The notes: generated from the letters alone by a model not told the origin. Numbered from the stretch's first letter, positions 45,867-61,200 are shown. The stretch: 64,000 nt of DNA from Micromussa lordhowensis (GCA_964020085.1 OZ026597.1:11174944-11238943); one strand, 5' to 3'. Made by a program: numbers and translations.

Positions 45867-46645
45867 GTGTCATTGTGTTTTTTTTGTGATGCACATTTAT
45901 GGTGCCAAGTTTCAAGAACACTGCTTCAATATTTCCAGAGATATCATTTATTCAGTATTTTACCATTTTTAGTTGCAAACAATATGACATCATCACTGAT
46001 CTAATTTGCATAATAGAAAAACGTCAATATCTCTAAAACGAAAAAAGATATTTCAAAAAGAAAAACGCCATTCTTCTGCATTTTGAAAGGCCTTTCAAAT
46101 AAGCAGAAAATATTTTTCATGTCATATGCACTTTAAAGAAAAAAAAAATAAACCCAAAACCACAGCTACTAATTTTACTGTATAAGTGTAATGCTTCAGT
46201 GTCCAACCAATGTAACAAAATGATGTCTATCGTCCTTTGCCATCCTGGAATGATATTCGTTTCTAGGCTAAATACTGATAGTTCAAGTAAGAAAATGTAC
46301 GTCACTGTGTGAGTGTAAATATCGATTGAAGAAATAAATCAGATCGTTTGTAGTTTAAAGTATCTCAGACCGTTTGATGTTATTGTAACTCTGACTTCAA
46401 ACCAGACGAAGTTAGCAGAAAACAATCAAAAGCAACCAACCAACCAACCAAGAAATGTGAGTCTAAATTGTCAAGCAGCACTGTTAAAGATTGAAACAAA
46501 ATAAAGCTTTCTGTTGTATGTTTGATTTTTTTTTGTTTTACAGTTTGATTGGTTGACTTTGCTTTGGTTACATACACATGCACAGTTACTACCAGCGTAT
46601 ATCACTATAGGAATCTCTGAGTCTTAGCGAAGTTCACTGAATATT

Positions 46646-49600
46646 ATGCCAACAGTCCCCTCTCATGTTCCAACCGTTAAAGATATCATTCTGGGGAAAG
46701 TCCACTGTTGCGCCAAACGTTGTTTTAGTAAACTTCCAGGAGAGCAGGTCCGATCAGCCAGAGCAATGTTTACTTCAGATCAGAGACAATGGGTTCTAGA
46801 TTATTTGAACACCCACACGGAAGGGAAGACGGTTATTTATGTCATTGGAAAAGACAGCGGCGTCTGTGAAAAGGCATGGAGAAATTGTCTTGGTCTCACG
46901 CGTACAAGGTAGTAGACAGTACTTTTTTAGACTCCATCTTCTGAAAGAAAATGCAGCAGTTTCGATCTTGTTGATAACATTATCCCGCCCAAACCAGGCG
47001 CTGCCTTCCCCATAAAAAGCAAACAAACTGAACAGACATCGAGTTCAGCAAAACAGACATGGCAAACAGTGGGAACATTTTTTCTCGTAGCGACCATTCT
47101 GTATTAGGAATATAGGTTTACTGATCATTACATATTCACCACTTGGTTGTTTTAATTGTGACTTGATTGCCTTGCAAAATTATAATGCAATCCAATAAGG
47201 TGAAAGTTAATTAAGTTTTCTCAGTATTGTATTGATCCGTCGAAAGGTTTGTTTGATGATTATTAACGTTTCGTTTTCGTTTTCCAAAAACTTAACGTCT
47301 ACAGATACTTTGCTATTTTGAGGTTAAGGAGGTCAGCAACTGTTTTCATTGAACATGGTAATAAGGGCATGGGCCTTAATACACAAATTCATGTCCAAGA
47401 AGCTAAAGCTTTTCTGTCAAATTATGTGCACACCCTGGGAGACATGATGCCAGACAGCGATGAGGTACGTACGAATTATAATCGTAAGAATTTTACTTTG
47501 GCTGAACGCAGACGAATTTCGGCTAACGTTTGCTGATAACAGGGTGGTAAAGCCCGTTGGGGGGAGGAGGGGGTGGTAGTCCCTTATATGGGCAATATAG
47601 GTATATGCGGCCCTAAAGGGTTTTGGGAGGTGGGCCGCATAGTCTGAATTTCAGCCATCTCTTCCTTTTACCTTTACTCGGGGTAAAGGGAAGAGACGGC
47701 TGAAATTCAGACTACGGGCCGCACACCCCCACACAAATTTTTCTGGGAGAACCCCTCCCCCCCCCCCTCCTGGATGATAAAGGGTATTTTCGTGATTCGT
47801 GAATGGCCTTATTTTTCGTGAAATATGGAATAGCTTGTTCTTTGGTGAATCGTGATTTCATTAAAATTAATTCGTCTTGAACCGTGATTCTCGTTGTGTT
47901 TGCTATTACTTTCGACAACAATTAGCAATATTTCGTGACCGTGACCAGACAATCATCCCTCTTCGTGTTCTGTCTCCTATTTTCAAGTGTTTGCAAACCT
48001 GACACCGGCGATCGCCACACATGACTGTTAGTATTACTAGAACCGACAAATTTTTTAAATCCTCACTTGCTATGTCTCATTTAGGTACATCTGCCAACTT
48101 GCCTTAAGGTGGCTCAAAACAGTTTCCAACACTTAGATTTGGATGGGTCGTTACAACCATTCTTTATCACTTGATGCTACAATCATGGTATCAAAAAAAT
48201 GCCCGATCATTGGTTAACACATTGGTATCATTTTCGTGACACAATACGTTACCATAGCAACAGGATGACCTCCTAAAAACACCCCTAACTGCGGCTTTAG
48301 GGGCTTATATTTCAAAAACGACAAGTGGAAATAATCGTGATATTACTTTAACGCTTTTAGGCTTAGCTTAGAGACATACACAAAAACATACAAATAAGTT
48401 GTTTTTCTCTTTGTAGGAATGGACCAAAATAAAACTAGTATTCCTCATTTTCATGTGTTACCAAAAGCGTTGGCATCTCTACATCAGCTGAGGACGCATA
48501 TTGTAGGAGTAATTGTGCATGGGAAAGGAACTGAAACTTATGTGGCTGAACGACAGCGATGGCCCCAAGACACCAACCTAACACTTACTGTGCTGCTCAA
48601 GGCAATCGTCAAACACAAGACCACACAGGAAGTGCTCTACCTGCAAATGGACAACTGCTGCAGAGAGAACAAGAATAAGTGGGTCCTTTGCTTCTGCTTC
48701 CTACTTGTGAAAATGAAGATCTTTAAAACAGTAAGTAGTAAAAATATTCCTAATTAGTTCTTAAACTTTCATTGGCTTTCCATTATTATTGCAATTTATT
48801 GCAATTTAATAGCAACCTACAGGATTACAGCCATCCAATTAAAAGAAAATTGACCACCCCAAAATAATAGCATTCGGATGGTCTGTTTACCTGTTGATAA
48901 AAAATATATTTATTGCAATAAGACCTTTCCTTTTGACCTATTTGCCTAGGCCATGTGAAAAAGTAAATTTCTGTTGATTTTCATTTACTTTTTTGTGTGT
49001 TTGTTTGTTTGCTTCAAGATCAAAGTTGGATTTTTAATGGTGGGACACACTCATGAGGACATAGACCAGTTCTTCTCCTGCATTGCAAGAATCTTAAACA
49101 AGTTCAAAGTCCTTACGTTAGCACAACTGCTCCAGAAAATCAAGCAAGTTAATAGAAAAGACCCCGTTGAAGCAGAAATGCTTGACCGTCTTTACGATGT
49201 ACGAGACTGGATAGATGAGTTCATTCCTGACCTTCACGGGCACCTAAAGTCATACCAATTTAAATTTGAAGTTCAAGGGGAAGGAGTGAGATTTTCGTTC
49301 AAAAAGAGATCCACATCGACAGAGTGGATCTCTGTTGATCAATCAAAATTCCCCATCTTTGAAGATCTTCCAACTGGTCAACCGAGAATGGTCGAGTCGT
49401 CGTTTGAGGAAATGAAAGTTCCACTGTTTAGCAGGCACCTAAGGGACACTTATTCTAATTGGATGCCACAGGACTGTATTGACGAGTGGGAAGAGTGGAT
49501 TAAGAAAACTCAAGAGGAAATCGACAGTCAGAATACAGCGGGTAACCAAAATACAGACCATAAAGATGGTCTGCAGTATTATTATTATTATTATTATGAT

Positions 49601-50736
49601 TATTATCATTGTTTTTATTATTATTATTCAATATTAGTATTGTTATATAAATAGCAAAGATAACAAATAAATCTTCCGTAAGCGACCACCTCTTAGTGGG
49701 AAGAACCGATTTTTTTTCTCAAAATTGACTTTTCATATGAATAACACGTTGCTTTCGCCATTGCATGGTGCATGGGGTAAGTCTCTGCATTTGCCATATG
49801 CTAATGAGGCAAAATATTGACCCAATATGGTCTAAGCTCTCGTAAGCGACCAAGCGCCATAAGCGACCACCTAGACTTGACATTTTGGATGATTGCTTAC
49901 ACAGGTTAGACTGTATTTCAACTTTTCTGTTAACGTTTTATCACTAAAGCTTTCGCAGGTGAATGGCCATTAGAATCACTATTGACAACTGCCAGAGTGG
50001 AGCTGTGTGAAAGAGAGGCAGAGAAGGAAGATGAAGTTGAGAACCTTGAGGTAGGCTCTAGTAATGCACAGTAACGTCGTTATGGCAAATTACCTGTCGG
50101 TACTAATTATCTAAAAATATCTTAGTTTTCAACGAGTGGTGATTGTAGTTTAGATGAATTTCGAAACATAAATACAATTAATGTATACTCCCCATTTGCT
50201 TATTACCTGTTGATTCTTAAAGATTTAGCAAAGCGTGGTTCTTTTCTGGTGGGGTATCAAGTTCTGACCTGCGTGTTTCTTTATGGTTTGTTATCTAAGA
50301 TCTACGTTGGACCTAGCAAAATCCGAGACGAAGACAACGAAACCAGCAGGCACTGGACAATGCTGTAGACTGTACCATCCAAGACATCGAAGAAGACAGT
50401 GAAGTTCCATTCCTGGCCCCTGTCGACGTCGACCAACTTTTAGTTGGCCATTACGTGGCAGTGAACATTGAGGAGTGGAGCAACCGACCGTTAATTGGAC
50501 AGGTGGAAAAAATAGGACAACCCATGGTTACCATTCGCTGGCTCGATGGTTCTTATAACGGAACATTTCGAGATTCCTATGTTGGTAGTGGTGGCAACAG
50601 AAAACCGTGGACACAAGAAATTGATAAAAGTCAAATAGTGATGATAGGAGTCCAGTTTTCTAGTAGCAGAAGGATAAGGAGAGAAGATAATGAAGAACTT
50701 AAAGCCAGATATAGTATTCTAGATAATGAAGAGTGA
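46646..50736 (+). CDS. DUF7869-family (RNase H/transposase-like) gene, copy 2
   Basis: The exons are 46646-46908, 47305-47464, 48085-48108 (uncertain), 48417-48730, 49019-49541, 49959-50050 and 50317-50736. The three acidic core positions and the GHTHEDID motif are intact. Replacements against copy 1 include Gly to Arg (CAKRCF), Gly to Arg (VAERQRW) and Lys to Gln (IGVQFSS). The middle Cys-containing section is missing here too, so its loss preceded the duplication. Confidence 0.65.
47556..47776. repeat. Long foldback repeat in an intron, copy 2
   Basis: Same hairpin as 21565-21785, core arms about 47631-47672 and 47681-47724. Only isolated base differences are seen. Confidence 0.75.
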
Positions 50737-50901
50737 CACCGTATAGAAACGTACCATTTATTTCTACCTCAGAATCTAGTTTAAGTTTCAAAAACGTCTT
50801 GTCATTTTCATAAACGTTTTTTGTAAATACAGTTAAAAGAAAATTATATCCATGTGCATGAGCTTCTGATTACAAAAACTAAAAACTCAAAACTGATATG
50901 A

Positions 50902-51905
50902 GGTATAACTTCCATGCTTTGAAGGTATAACATCCATACCGTAGATCTGTGGTATAACATTCATACATGTACCTTAGATCTGTAGTATAACATCCATACC
51001 TTACGGAGATCTGTAGTGTAACATCCATACCTTAGATCTGTAGTATAACATCCATACTTTAGATCTGTAGTATAACATCCATACCTTAGATCTGAAGTAT
51101 AACATCCATACTTTAGATCTGTAGTATAACATCCATACTTTATAACTGTAGTATAACATCCATACCTTAGATCTGTAGTATAACATCCATACCTTAGATC
51201 TGTAGTATAACATCCATACCGTAGATCTGTAGTATAACATCCATACTTTAGATCTGTAGTATAACATCCATACCTTAGATCTGTAGTATAACATCCATAC
51301 TTTAGATCTGTAGTATAACATCCATACCTTAGATCTGTAGTATAACATCCATACCTTACTGAGATCTGTAGTATAACATCCATACCGTAGATCTGTTGTA
51401 TAACATCCATACTTTAGATCTGTAGTATAACATCCATACTTTAGATCTGTAGTATAACATCCATACTTTAGATCTGTAGTATAACATCCATACCTTAGAT
51501 CTGTAGTATAACATTCATACCTTAGATCTGTAGTATAACATCCATACTTTAGATCTGTAGTATAACATCCATACTTTAGATCTGTAGTATAACATCCATA
51601 CTTTAGATCTGTAGTATAACATCCATACCTTAGATCTGTAGTATAACATTCATACCTTAGATCTGTAGTATAACATCCATACTTTAGATCTGTAGTATAA
51701 CATCCATACTTTAGATCTGTAGTATAACATCCATACTTTAGATCTGTAGTATAACATCCATACTTTAGATCTGTAGTATAACATCCATACCTTAGATCTG
51801 TAGTATAACATCCATACTTTAGATCTGTAGTATAACATCCATACCTTAGATCTGTAGTATAACATTCATACCTTAGATCTGTAGTATAACATTCATATCT
51901 TAGAT
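50902..51905. repeat. Array 2, copy 2: 27-bp minisatellite
   Basis: About 37 units of the same consensus as array 2 of copy 1. It contains only one ccttactgagatctg irregular unit (about 51354), so the 571-bp duplication of copy 1 is absent. Confidence 0.95.
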
Positions 51906-52207
51906 GGGTCCTAGTTCCCGACGATCAATTCAAAAGTAAACTCGTAGCGGTATTTGTATTGGTTACCAAAACTAAATAAATTAACAAAATTTTGTAAATA
52001 GAAATGCGTGTCTTAAAGTATAACGGCAGTTCTGTAAAGTGAAAAACACGATACACAATATATAAAAAAAAATTGTCGTGTTTCAGTCCATGAAACTTGG
52101 TTATTTTAGAAGAACTTGAAATAAATTATAAGAAAATCCCTCAAAAATGGTAACTAGGCCGTTCACAAATGTAAACTTGATCAATTTCGTTTTTAAATGA
52201 TCAGATG

Positions 52208-55200
52208 TTTTTTGTTTATTTTGCGCCAACAATGACAGCTGTTGTGTTTATTTTGCGCCAACAATTACAGCTGTTTTGTTTATTTTGTGCCAACAATGAC
52301 AGCTGTTTTGTTAATTTTGCGCCACCAATGACAGCTGTTTTGTTTATTTTGCGCCAACAATGACAGCTGTTTTGTTTATTTTGCGCCAACAATGACAGCT
52401 GTTTTGTTTATTTTGCGCCAACAATGAAAGCTGTTTTGTTTATTTCGCCCCAACAATGACAGCTGTATTGTTTATTTTGCGCCAACAATGACAGCTGTTT
52501 TGTTTATTTCGCCCCAACAATGACAGCTCTTTTGTTTATTTTGCGCCAACAATGACAGCTGTTTTGTTTATTTTGCGCCAACAATGACAGCTCTTTTGTT
52601 TATTTCGCGCCAACAATTACAGCTGTTTTGTTTATTTTGTGATAACAATGACAGCTGTTTTGTTTCTTTTGCGGCCAACAATGACAGCTGTTTTGTTTCT
52701 TTTGCGCCACCAATGACAGCTGTTTTGTTTATTTTGCGCCAACAATGACAGCTGTTTTGTTTATTTTGCGCCAACAATGACAGCTGTTTTGTTTATTTCG
52801 CGCCAACAATTACAGCTGATTTGATTATTTTGCGCCAACAATGACAGCTGTTGTGTTTATTTTGCGCCAACAATGACAGCTGTTTTGTTTATTTCGTGCC
52901 AACAATGACAGCTGATTTGTTTATTTTGCGCCAACAATGACAGCTGTTTAGTTTCTTTCGCGCCAACATTTACAGCTTTTTTGTTTATTTCGCGCCAACA
53001 ATGACAGCTGTTTTGTTTCTTTCGCGCCAACAAAGACAGCTGTTTTGTTTATTTAGCGCCAACAATGACAGCTGTTTTGTTTATTTTGCGCCAACAACAA
53101 CAGCTGTTTTGTTTATTTCGCACCAACAATGACAGCTGTTTTGTTTATTTTTCGCCAACAATGACAGCTGTTTTGTTTCTTTTGCGCTAACATTTACAGC
53201 TGTTTTGTTTATTTTGCGCCAACAATGACAGCTGTATTGTTTATTTTGCGCCAACAATGACAGCTGCTTTGTTTATTTTGCGTTAACAATGACAGCTGTT
53301 TTGTTTATTTTGTGCCAACAATGACAGCTCTTTTGTTTATTTTGCGCCAACAATGACAGCCGTTTTGTTTATTTTGCGCCAACAATTACAGCTGTTTTGT
53401 TTATTTTGCGCCAACAATGACAGCTGCTTTGTTTATTTTGCGTTAACAATGACAGCTGTTTTGTTTATTTTGCGCCAACAATGAAAGCTGTTTTGTTTAT
53501 TTCGCGCCAACAATTACAGCTGCTTTGTTTAGTTTGTGATAACAATGACAGCTGTTTTGTTATATTTTGCGCCAAAAATGACAGCTGTTTTGTTTATTTC
53601 GCACAATGAAAGCTGTTTTTTTTATTTTGCGCCAACAATGACAGCTGTTTGTTTATTTTGCGCCAACAATGACAGCTGCTTTGTTTTTTTCGCGTCAACA
53701 ATGACAGCTGTATTGTTTATTTCGCGCCACCAGCGATAGCTGTTTTGTTTATTTCGCGGCAACAATGACAGCTGTTTTGTTATATTTTGCGCCAACAATG
53801 ACAGCTGTTTTGTTTATTTTGCACCAACAATGAAAGCTGTTTTGTTTATTATGCGCCAAGAATGACAGCTGTTTTGTTTATTTCGCGCCAACAATAACAG
53901 CTGTTGTGTTTATTTTGCGCAAACAATGACAGCTGTTTTGTTTAATTTGCGCCAACAATAACAGCTGTTGTGTTTATATTGCGCAAACAATGACAGCTGT
54001 TTTGTTTATTTTGCGCCAACAATGACAGCTCTTTTGTTTATTTCGCGCCAACATTACAGCTGTTTTGTTTATTTTGTGAAACCAATGACAGCTGTTTTGT
54101 TTATTCTGCGCCAACAATTACAGCTGATTTGTTTATTTCGCGCCAACAATTACAGCTGTTTTGTTTATTTTGCGCCAACAATGGCAGCTGTTTTGTTTAT
54201 TTTGCGCCAACAATGACAGCTGTTTGTTTATTTTGCGCCAACAATGGCAGCTGTTTGTTTATTTTGCGCCAACAATGGAAGCTGTTTGTTTATTTTGCGC
54301 CAACAATGACAGCTGTTTGTTTATTTTGCGCCAACAATGGCAGCAGTTTGTTTATTTTGTGCTAACAATGACAGCTGTTTGTTTATTTTGCGCCAATAAT
54401 GGCATCTGTTTGTTTATTTTGCGCCAACAATGGCAGCTGTTTGTTTATTTTGCGCCAACAATGGCAGCTGTTTGTTTATTTTGCGCCAACAATGGCGGCT
54501 GTTTCTTTATTTCGCGCCAAGAATGGCAGCTGTTTGTTTATTTTGCGCCAACAATGGCAGCTGTTTGTTTATTTTGCGCCAACAATGGCAGCTGTTTGTT
54601 TATTTTGCCCCAACAATGGCAGCTGTTTGTTTATTTTGCGCCAACAATGGCAGCTGTTTGTTTATTTCGCGCCAACAATGACAGGTGTTTTGTTTATTTT
54701 GCGCCAACAATGACAGCTGTTAGCTGTTTGTTTATTTTGCGCCAACAATGGCAGCTGTTTGTTTATTTTGCGCCAACAATGACAGCTGTTTGTTTATTTT
54801 GCGCCAACAATGGCAGCTGTTTGTTTAGTTTGTGCCAACAATGACAGCTGTTTGTTTATTTTGCGCCAACAATGGCAGCTGTCTATTTATTTTGGGCCAA
54901 CAATGGCAGCTGTTTGTTTATTTTGCGCCAACAATGGCAGGTGTTTGTTTATTTTGCGCCAACAACGGCAGCTGTTTGTTTATTTTGCGCCAACAATGGC
55001 AGCTGTTTGTTTATTTCGCGCCAACAATGACAGCTGTTGGTTTATTTCGGGCCAACAATGGCAGCTGTTTGTTTATTTTGCGCCAACAATGGCAGCTGTT
55101 TGTTTATTTTGCGCCAACAAAGGCAGCTGTTTGTTCATTTTGCGCCAACAATGGCAGTTGTTTGTTTATTTTGTGCCAACAATGACAGCTTTTTTGTTTA

Positions 55201-58200
55201 TTTTGCGCCAACAATGACAGCTGTTAGCTGTTTGTTTATTTCGCGCCAACAATCCCAGCTGTTTGTTTATTTTGCGCCAACAATGGCAGCTGTTTGTTTA
55301 TTTTGCGCCAACAATGGCAGCTGTTTGTTTATTTTGCGCCAACAATGGCAGCTCTTTGTTTATTTTGCGCCAACAATGGCAGCTGCTTGTTTATTTCGCG
55401 CCAACAATGGCAGCTGTTTGTTTATTTTGCGCCAACAATGACAGCTGTTTGTTTATTTTGCGCCAACAATGGCAGCTGTTTGTTTATTTTGCGCCAACAA
55501 TGGCAGCTGTTTGTTTATTTTGCGCCAACAATGGCAGCTGTTTGTTTATTTTGCGCCAACAATGGCAGCTGTTTGTTTATTTTGCGCCAACAATGGCAGC
55601 TGTTTGTTTATTTTGCGCCAACAATGGCAGCTGTTTGTTTATTTCGCGCCAACAATGACAGCTGTTTTGTTTATTTTGCGTCAACAACGACAGCTGTTAG
55701 CTGTTCCTTTTTTTCGCGCCAACAATGGCAGCTGTTTGTTTATTTTGCGCCAACAATGGCAGCTGTTTGTTTATTTCGCGCCAACAATGGCAGCTGTTTG
55801 TTTATTTTGCGCCAACAATGGCAGCTGTTTGTTTATTTTGCGCCAACAATGGCAGCTGTTTGTTGATTTTGCGCCAACAATGGCAGTTGTTTGTTTATTT
55901 TGTGCCAACAATGACAGCTTTTTTGTTTATTTTGCCCAACAATGACAGCTGTTAGCTGTTTGTTTATTTCGCGCCAACAATGGCAGCTGTTTGTTTATTT
56001 TGCGCCAACAATGGCAGCTGTTTGTTTATTTTGCGCCAACAATGGCAGCTGTTTGTTGATTTTGCGCCAACAATGGCAGCTGTTTGTTTATTTTGCGCCA
56101 ACAATGGCAGCTGTTTGTTTATTTCGAGCCAACAATGGCAGCTGTTTGTTTCTTTTGCGCCAACAATGGCAGCTGTTTGTTTATTTTGCGCCAACAATGG
56201 CAGCTGTTTGTTTAATTTGCGCCAACAATGGCAGCTGTTTGTTTATTTTGCGCCAACAATGGCAGCTGTTAATTTATTTCGCGCACACAATGACAGCTGT
56301 TTGTTTATTTCGCGCCAACAATGACAGCTGTTTTGTTTATTTTGCGCCAACAATGACAGCTGTTAGCTGTTTGTTTATTTTGCGCCAACAATGGCAGCTG
56401 TTTTTTTTTTTGCGCCAACAATGGCAGCTGTTTGTTTATTTCGCGCCAACAATGACAGCTGTTTTTTTTATTTTTTGCCAACAATGACAGCTGTTAGCTG
56501 TTTGTTTATTTTGCGCCAACAATGGCAGCTGTTTGTTTATTTCGCGCCAAAAATGGCAGCTGTTTGTTTATTTCGCGCCAACAATGGGAGCTGTTTTGTT
56601 TTTTTGCGCCAACAATGACAGCAGTTAGCTGTTTGTTTATTTTGCGCCAACTATGGCAGCTGTTTGTTTCTTTTGCGCCAACAATGACAGATCTTTGTTT
56701 ATTTTGCGCCAACAATCGCAGCTGTTTGTTTATTTTGCGCCAACAATGGCAGCTGTTTGTTTATTTCGCGCCAACAATGGCAGCTGTTTGTTTATTTTGC
56801 GCCAACAATGGCAGCTGTTTGTTTATTTTGCGCCAACAATGACAGCTGTTTGTTTATTTCGCGCCAACAATGACAGCTGTTTTGTTTATTTTGCGCCAAC
56901 AATGACAGCTGTTAGCTGTTTGTTTATTTCGCGCCAACAATGGCAGCTGTTTGTTTATTTTGCGCCAACAATGGCAGCTGTTTGTTTCTTTTGCGCCAAC
57001 AATGACAGGTGTTTGTTTATTTTGCGCCAACAATGGAAGCTGTTTGTTTATTTAGCGCCAATAATGGCAGCTGTTTGTTTATTTTGCGCCAACAATGGCA
57101 GCTGTTTGTTTATTTTGCGTTAACAATGACAGCTGTTTGTTTATTTTGCGCCAACAATGGCAGCTGTTTGTTTATTTTGCGCTAACAATGACAGCTGTTT
57201 GTTTATTTTGCGTGAACAATGACAGCTGTTTGTTTATTTTGCGCCAACAATGATAGCTGTTTGTTTGTTTTGCGCCAACAATGGCAGCTGTTTGTTTATT
57301 TTGCACTAACAATGACAGCTGTTTGTTTATTTTGCGCCAACAATGGCAGCTGTTTGTTTATTTTGTGCCAACAATGACACCTGTTTGTTTATTTTGCGCC
57401 AACAATGGCAGCTGTTTGTTTATTTTGCGCCAACAATGGCAGCTGTTTGTTTCTTTTGCGCCAACAATGGCAGCTGTTTGTTTATTTTGCGCCAACAATG
57501 GCAGGTGTTTGTTTATTTTGTGCCAACAATGACAGCTGTTTGTTTATTTTGCGCCAACAATGACAGCTGTTTGTTTATTTTGCGCCAACAATGGCAGCTG
57601 TTTGTTTATATTGCGCCAACAATGACAGCTGTTTGTTTGTTTTCGGCCAACAATGGCAGCTGTTTGTTTATTTTGCACTAACAATGACAGCTGTTTGTTT
57701 ATTTTGCGCCAACAATGGCAGCTGTTTGTTTATTTTGTGCCAACAATGACACCTGTTTGTTTATTTTGCGCCAACAATGGCAGCTGTTTGTTTATTTTGC
57801 GCCAACAATGGCAGCTGTTTGTTTATTTTGCGCCAACAATGGCAGCTGTTTGTTTATTTTGCGCCAACAATGGCAGCTGTTTGTTTATTTTGCGCCAACA
57901 ATGGCAGCTGTTTGTTTATTTTGCGCCAACAATTGCAGCTGTTTGTTTATTTTGTGCCAACAATGACAGCTGTTTGTTTATTTTGCGCCAACAATGGCAG
58001 CTGTTTGTTTATTTTGCGCCAACAATGGCAGCTGTTTGTTTATTTTGCGCCAACAATGGCAGCTGTTTGTTTATTTTGCGCCAACAATGGCAGCTGTTTG
58101 TTTATTTCGCGCTAACAATGGCAGCTGTTTGTTTATTTTGCGCCAACAATGGCAGCTGTTTGTTTATTTCGTGCCAACAATGGCAACTGTTTGTTTATTT

Positions 58201-61200
58201 TGCGCCAACAATGGCAGCTGTTTGTTTATTTCGCGCCAACAATGGCAGCTGTTAGTTTATTTTGCGCCAACAATGCCAGCTGTTGGTTTATTTTGCGCCA
58301 ACAATGACAGCTGTTTGTTTATTTTGCGCCAACAATGGCAGCTGTTTCTTTATTTTGCGCTAACAATGACAGCTGTTTGTTTATTTTGCGCCAACAATGA
58401 CAGCTGTTTTTTTATTTTGCGCCAACAATGGCAGCTGTTTGTTTATTTTGCGCCAACAATGACAGCTGTTTGTTTATTTTGCGCCAACAATGGCAGGTGT
58501 TTGTTTATTTTGCGCTAATAATGACAGCTGTTTGTTTATTTTGCGCCAACAATGGCAGCTGTTTGTTTATTTTGTGCCAACAATGACAGCTGTTTCTTTA
58601 TTTTGCGCCAACAATGGCAGCTGTTTCTTTATTTTGCGCCAACAATGGCAGCTGTTTTATTATTTTGCGCCAACAATGGCAGCTGTTTGTTTATTTCGCG
58701 CCAACAATGACAGCTGTTTGTTTATTTTGCGCCAACAATGACAGCTGTTTGTTTATTTTGCACTAACAATGACAGCTGTTTGTTTATTTTGCGCCAACAA
58801 TGGCAGCTGTTTGTTTATTTTGTGCCAACAATGACACCTGTTTGTTTATTTTGCGCCAACAATGGCCGCTGTTTGTTTATTTTGTGCCAACAATGACACC
58901 TGTTTGTTTATTTTGCGCCAACAATGGCCGCTGTTTGTTTATTTTGCGCCAACAATGGCAGGTGTTTGTTTATTTTGCGCCAACATTGGCAGCTGTTTGT
59001 TTATTTTGCGCCAACAATGGCAGCTGTTTGTTTATTTTGTGCCAACAATGACAGCTGTTTGTTTATTTTGCGCCAACAATGGCAGCTGTTTGTTTATTTT
59101 GCGCCAACAATGGCAGCTGTTTGTTTATTTTGCGCCAACAATGGCAGCTGTTTGTTTATTGCGCGCCAACAATGGCAGCTGTTTGTTTATTTTGCGCCAA
59201 CAATGGCAGCTGTTTCTTTATTTTGTGCCAACAATGACAGCTGTTTGTTTATTTTGCGCAAACAATGGCAGCTGTTTGTTTATTTTGTGCCAAAAATGAC
59301 AGCTGTTTGTTTATTTTGCGCCAACAATGGCAGCTGTTTGTTTATTTTGCGCCAACAATGGCAGCTGTTTGTTTATTTTGCGCCACCAATGGCAGCTGTT
59401 TGTTTATTTCGCGCCAACAATGGCAGCTGTTTGTTTATTTTTGCGCCAACAATGGCAGCTGTTTGTTTATTTTGCGCCAACAATGACAGCTGTTTGTTTA
59501 TTTTGCGCCAACAATGGCAGGTGTTTGTTTATTTTGCGCTAATAAAGACAGCTGTTTGTTTATTTTGCGCCAACAATGGCAGCTGTTTGTTTATTTTGTG
59601 CCAACAATGACAGCTGTTTCTTTATTTTGCGCCAACAATGGCAGCTGTTTGTTTATTTTGCGCCAACAATGGCAGCTGTTTGTTTATTTTGCGCCAACAA
59701 TGGCAGCTGTTTGTTTATTTTGCGCCAACAATGGCAGCTGTTTGTTTATTTTGCGCTAACAATGACAGCTGTTTGTTTATTTTGCGCCAACAATGACAGC
59801 TGTTTGTTTATTTTGCGCCAACAATGACAGCTGTTTGTTTATTTCGCGCCAACAATGACAGCTGTTTGTTTATTTTGCGCCAACAATTGCAGCTGTTTGT
59901 TTATTTGGTGCCAACAATGACAGCTGTTTGTTTATTTTGCGCCAACAATGGCAGCTGTTTGTTTATTTTGCGCCAACAATGGCAGCTGTTTGTTTATTTT
60001 GCGCCAACAATGGCAGCTGTTTGTTTATTTTGCGCCAACAATGGCAGCTGTTTGTTTATTTTGCGCCAACAATGGCAGCTGTTTGTTTATTTTGCGCCAA
60101 CAATGGCAGCTGTTTGTTTATTTTGCGCCAACAATGGCAGCTGTTTGTTTATTTTGCGCCAACAATGACAGGTGTTTGTTTATTTTGCGCTAATAATGAC
60201 AGCTGTTTGTTTATTTTGCGCCAACAATGGCAGCTGTTTGTTTATTTTGTGCCAACAATGACAGCTGTTTGTTTATTTTGCGCCAACAATGGCAGCTGTT
60301 TGTTTATTTTGCGCCAACAATGGCAGCTGTTTGTTTATTTTGCGCCAACAATGGCAGCTGTTTGTTTATTTTGCGCCAACAATGGCAGCTGTTTGTTTAT
60401 TTCGCGCCAACAATGGCAGCTGTTTGTTTATTTTGCGCCAACAATGGCAGCTGTTTGTTTATTTTGCGCCAACAATGACAGGTGTTTGTTTATTTTGCGC
60501 TAATAATGACAGCTGTTTGTTTATTTTGCGCCAACAATGGCAGCTGTTTGTTTATTTTGCGCCAACAATGACAGCTGTTTGTTTATTTCGCGCCAACAAT
60601 GGCAGCTTTTTATTGATTTTGCGCCAACAATGACAGCTGTTTGTTTATTTCGCGCCACCAAAGGCAGCTGTTTGTTTATTTTGTGCCAACAATGGCACCT
60701 GTTTGTTTGTTTTGCGCCAACAATGGCAGCTGTTTGTTTATTTTGCGCGAACAATGGCAGCTGTTTGTTTATTTTGCGCCAACAATGACAGCTGTTTGTT
60801 TATTTTGCGCCAACAATGGCAGCTGTTTGTTTATTTTGCGTTAACAATGACAGCTGTTTGTTTATTTTGCGCCAACAATGGCACCTGTTTGTTTATTTTG
60901 CGCTAACAATGACAGCTGTTTGTTTATTTTGCGTTAACAATGACAGCTGTTTGTTTATTTTGCGCCAACAATGATAGCTGTTTGTTTGTTTTGCGCCAAC
61001 AATGGCAGCTGTTTGTTTATTTTGCACTAACAATGACAGCTGTTTGTTTATTTTGCGCCAACAATGGCAGCTGTTTGTTTATTTTGTGCCAACAATGACA
61101 CCTGTTTGTTTATTTTGCGCCAACAATGGCAGCTGTTTGTTTATTTTGCGCCAACAATGGCAGCTGTTTGTTTCTTTTGCGCCAACAATGGCAGCTGTTT

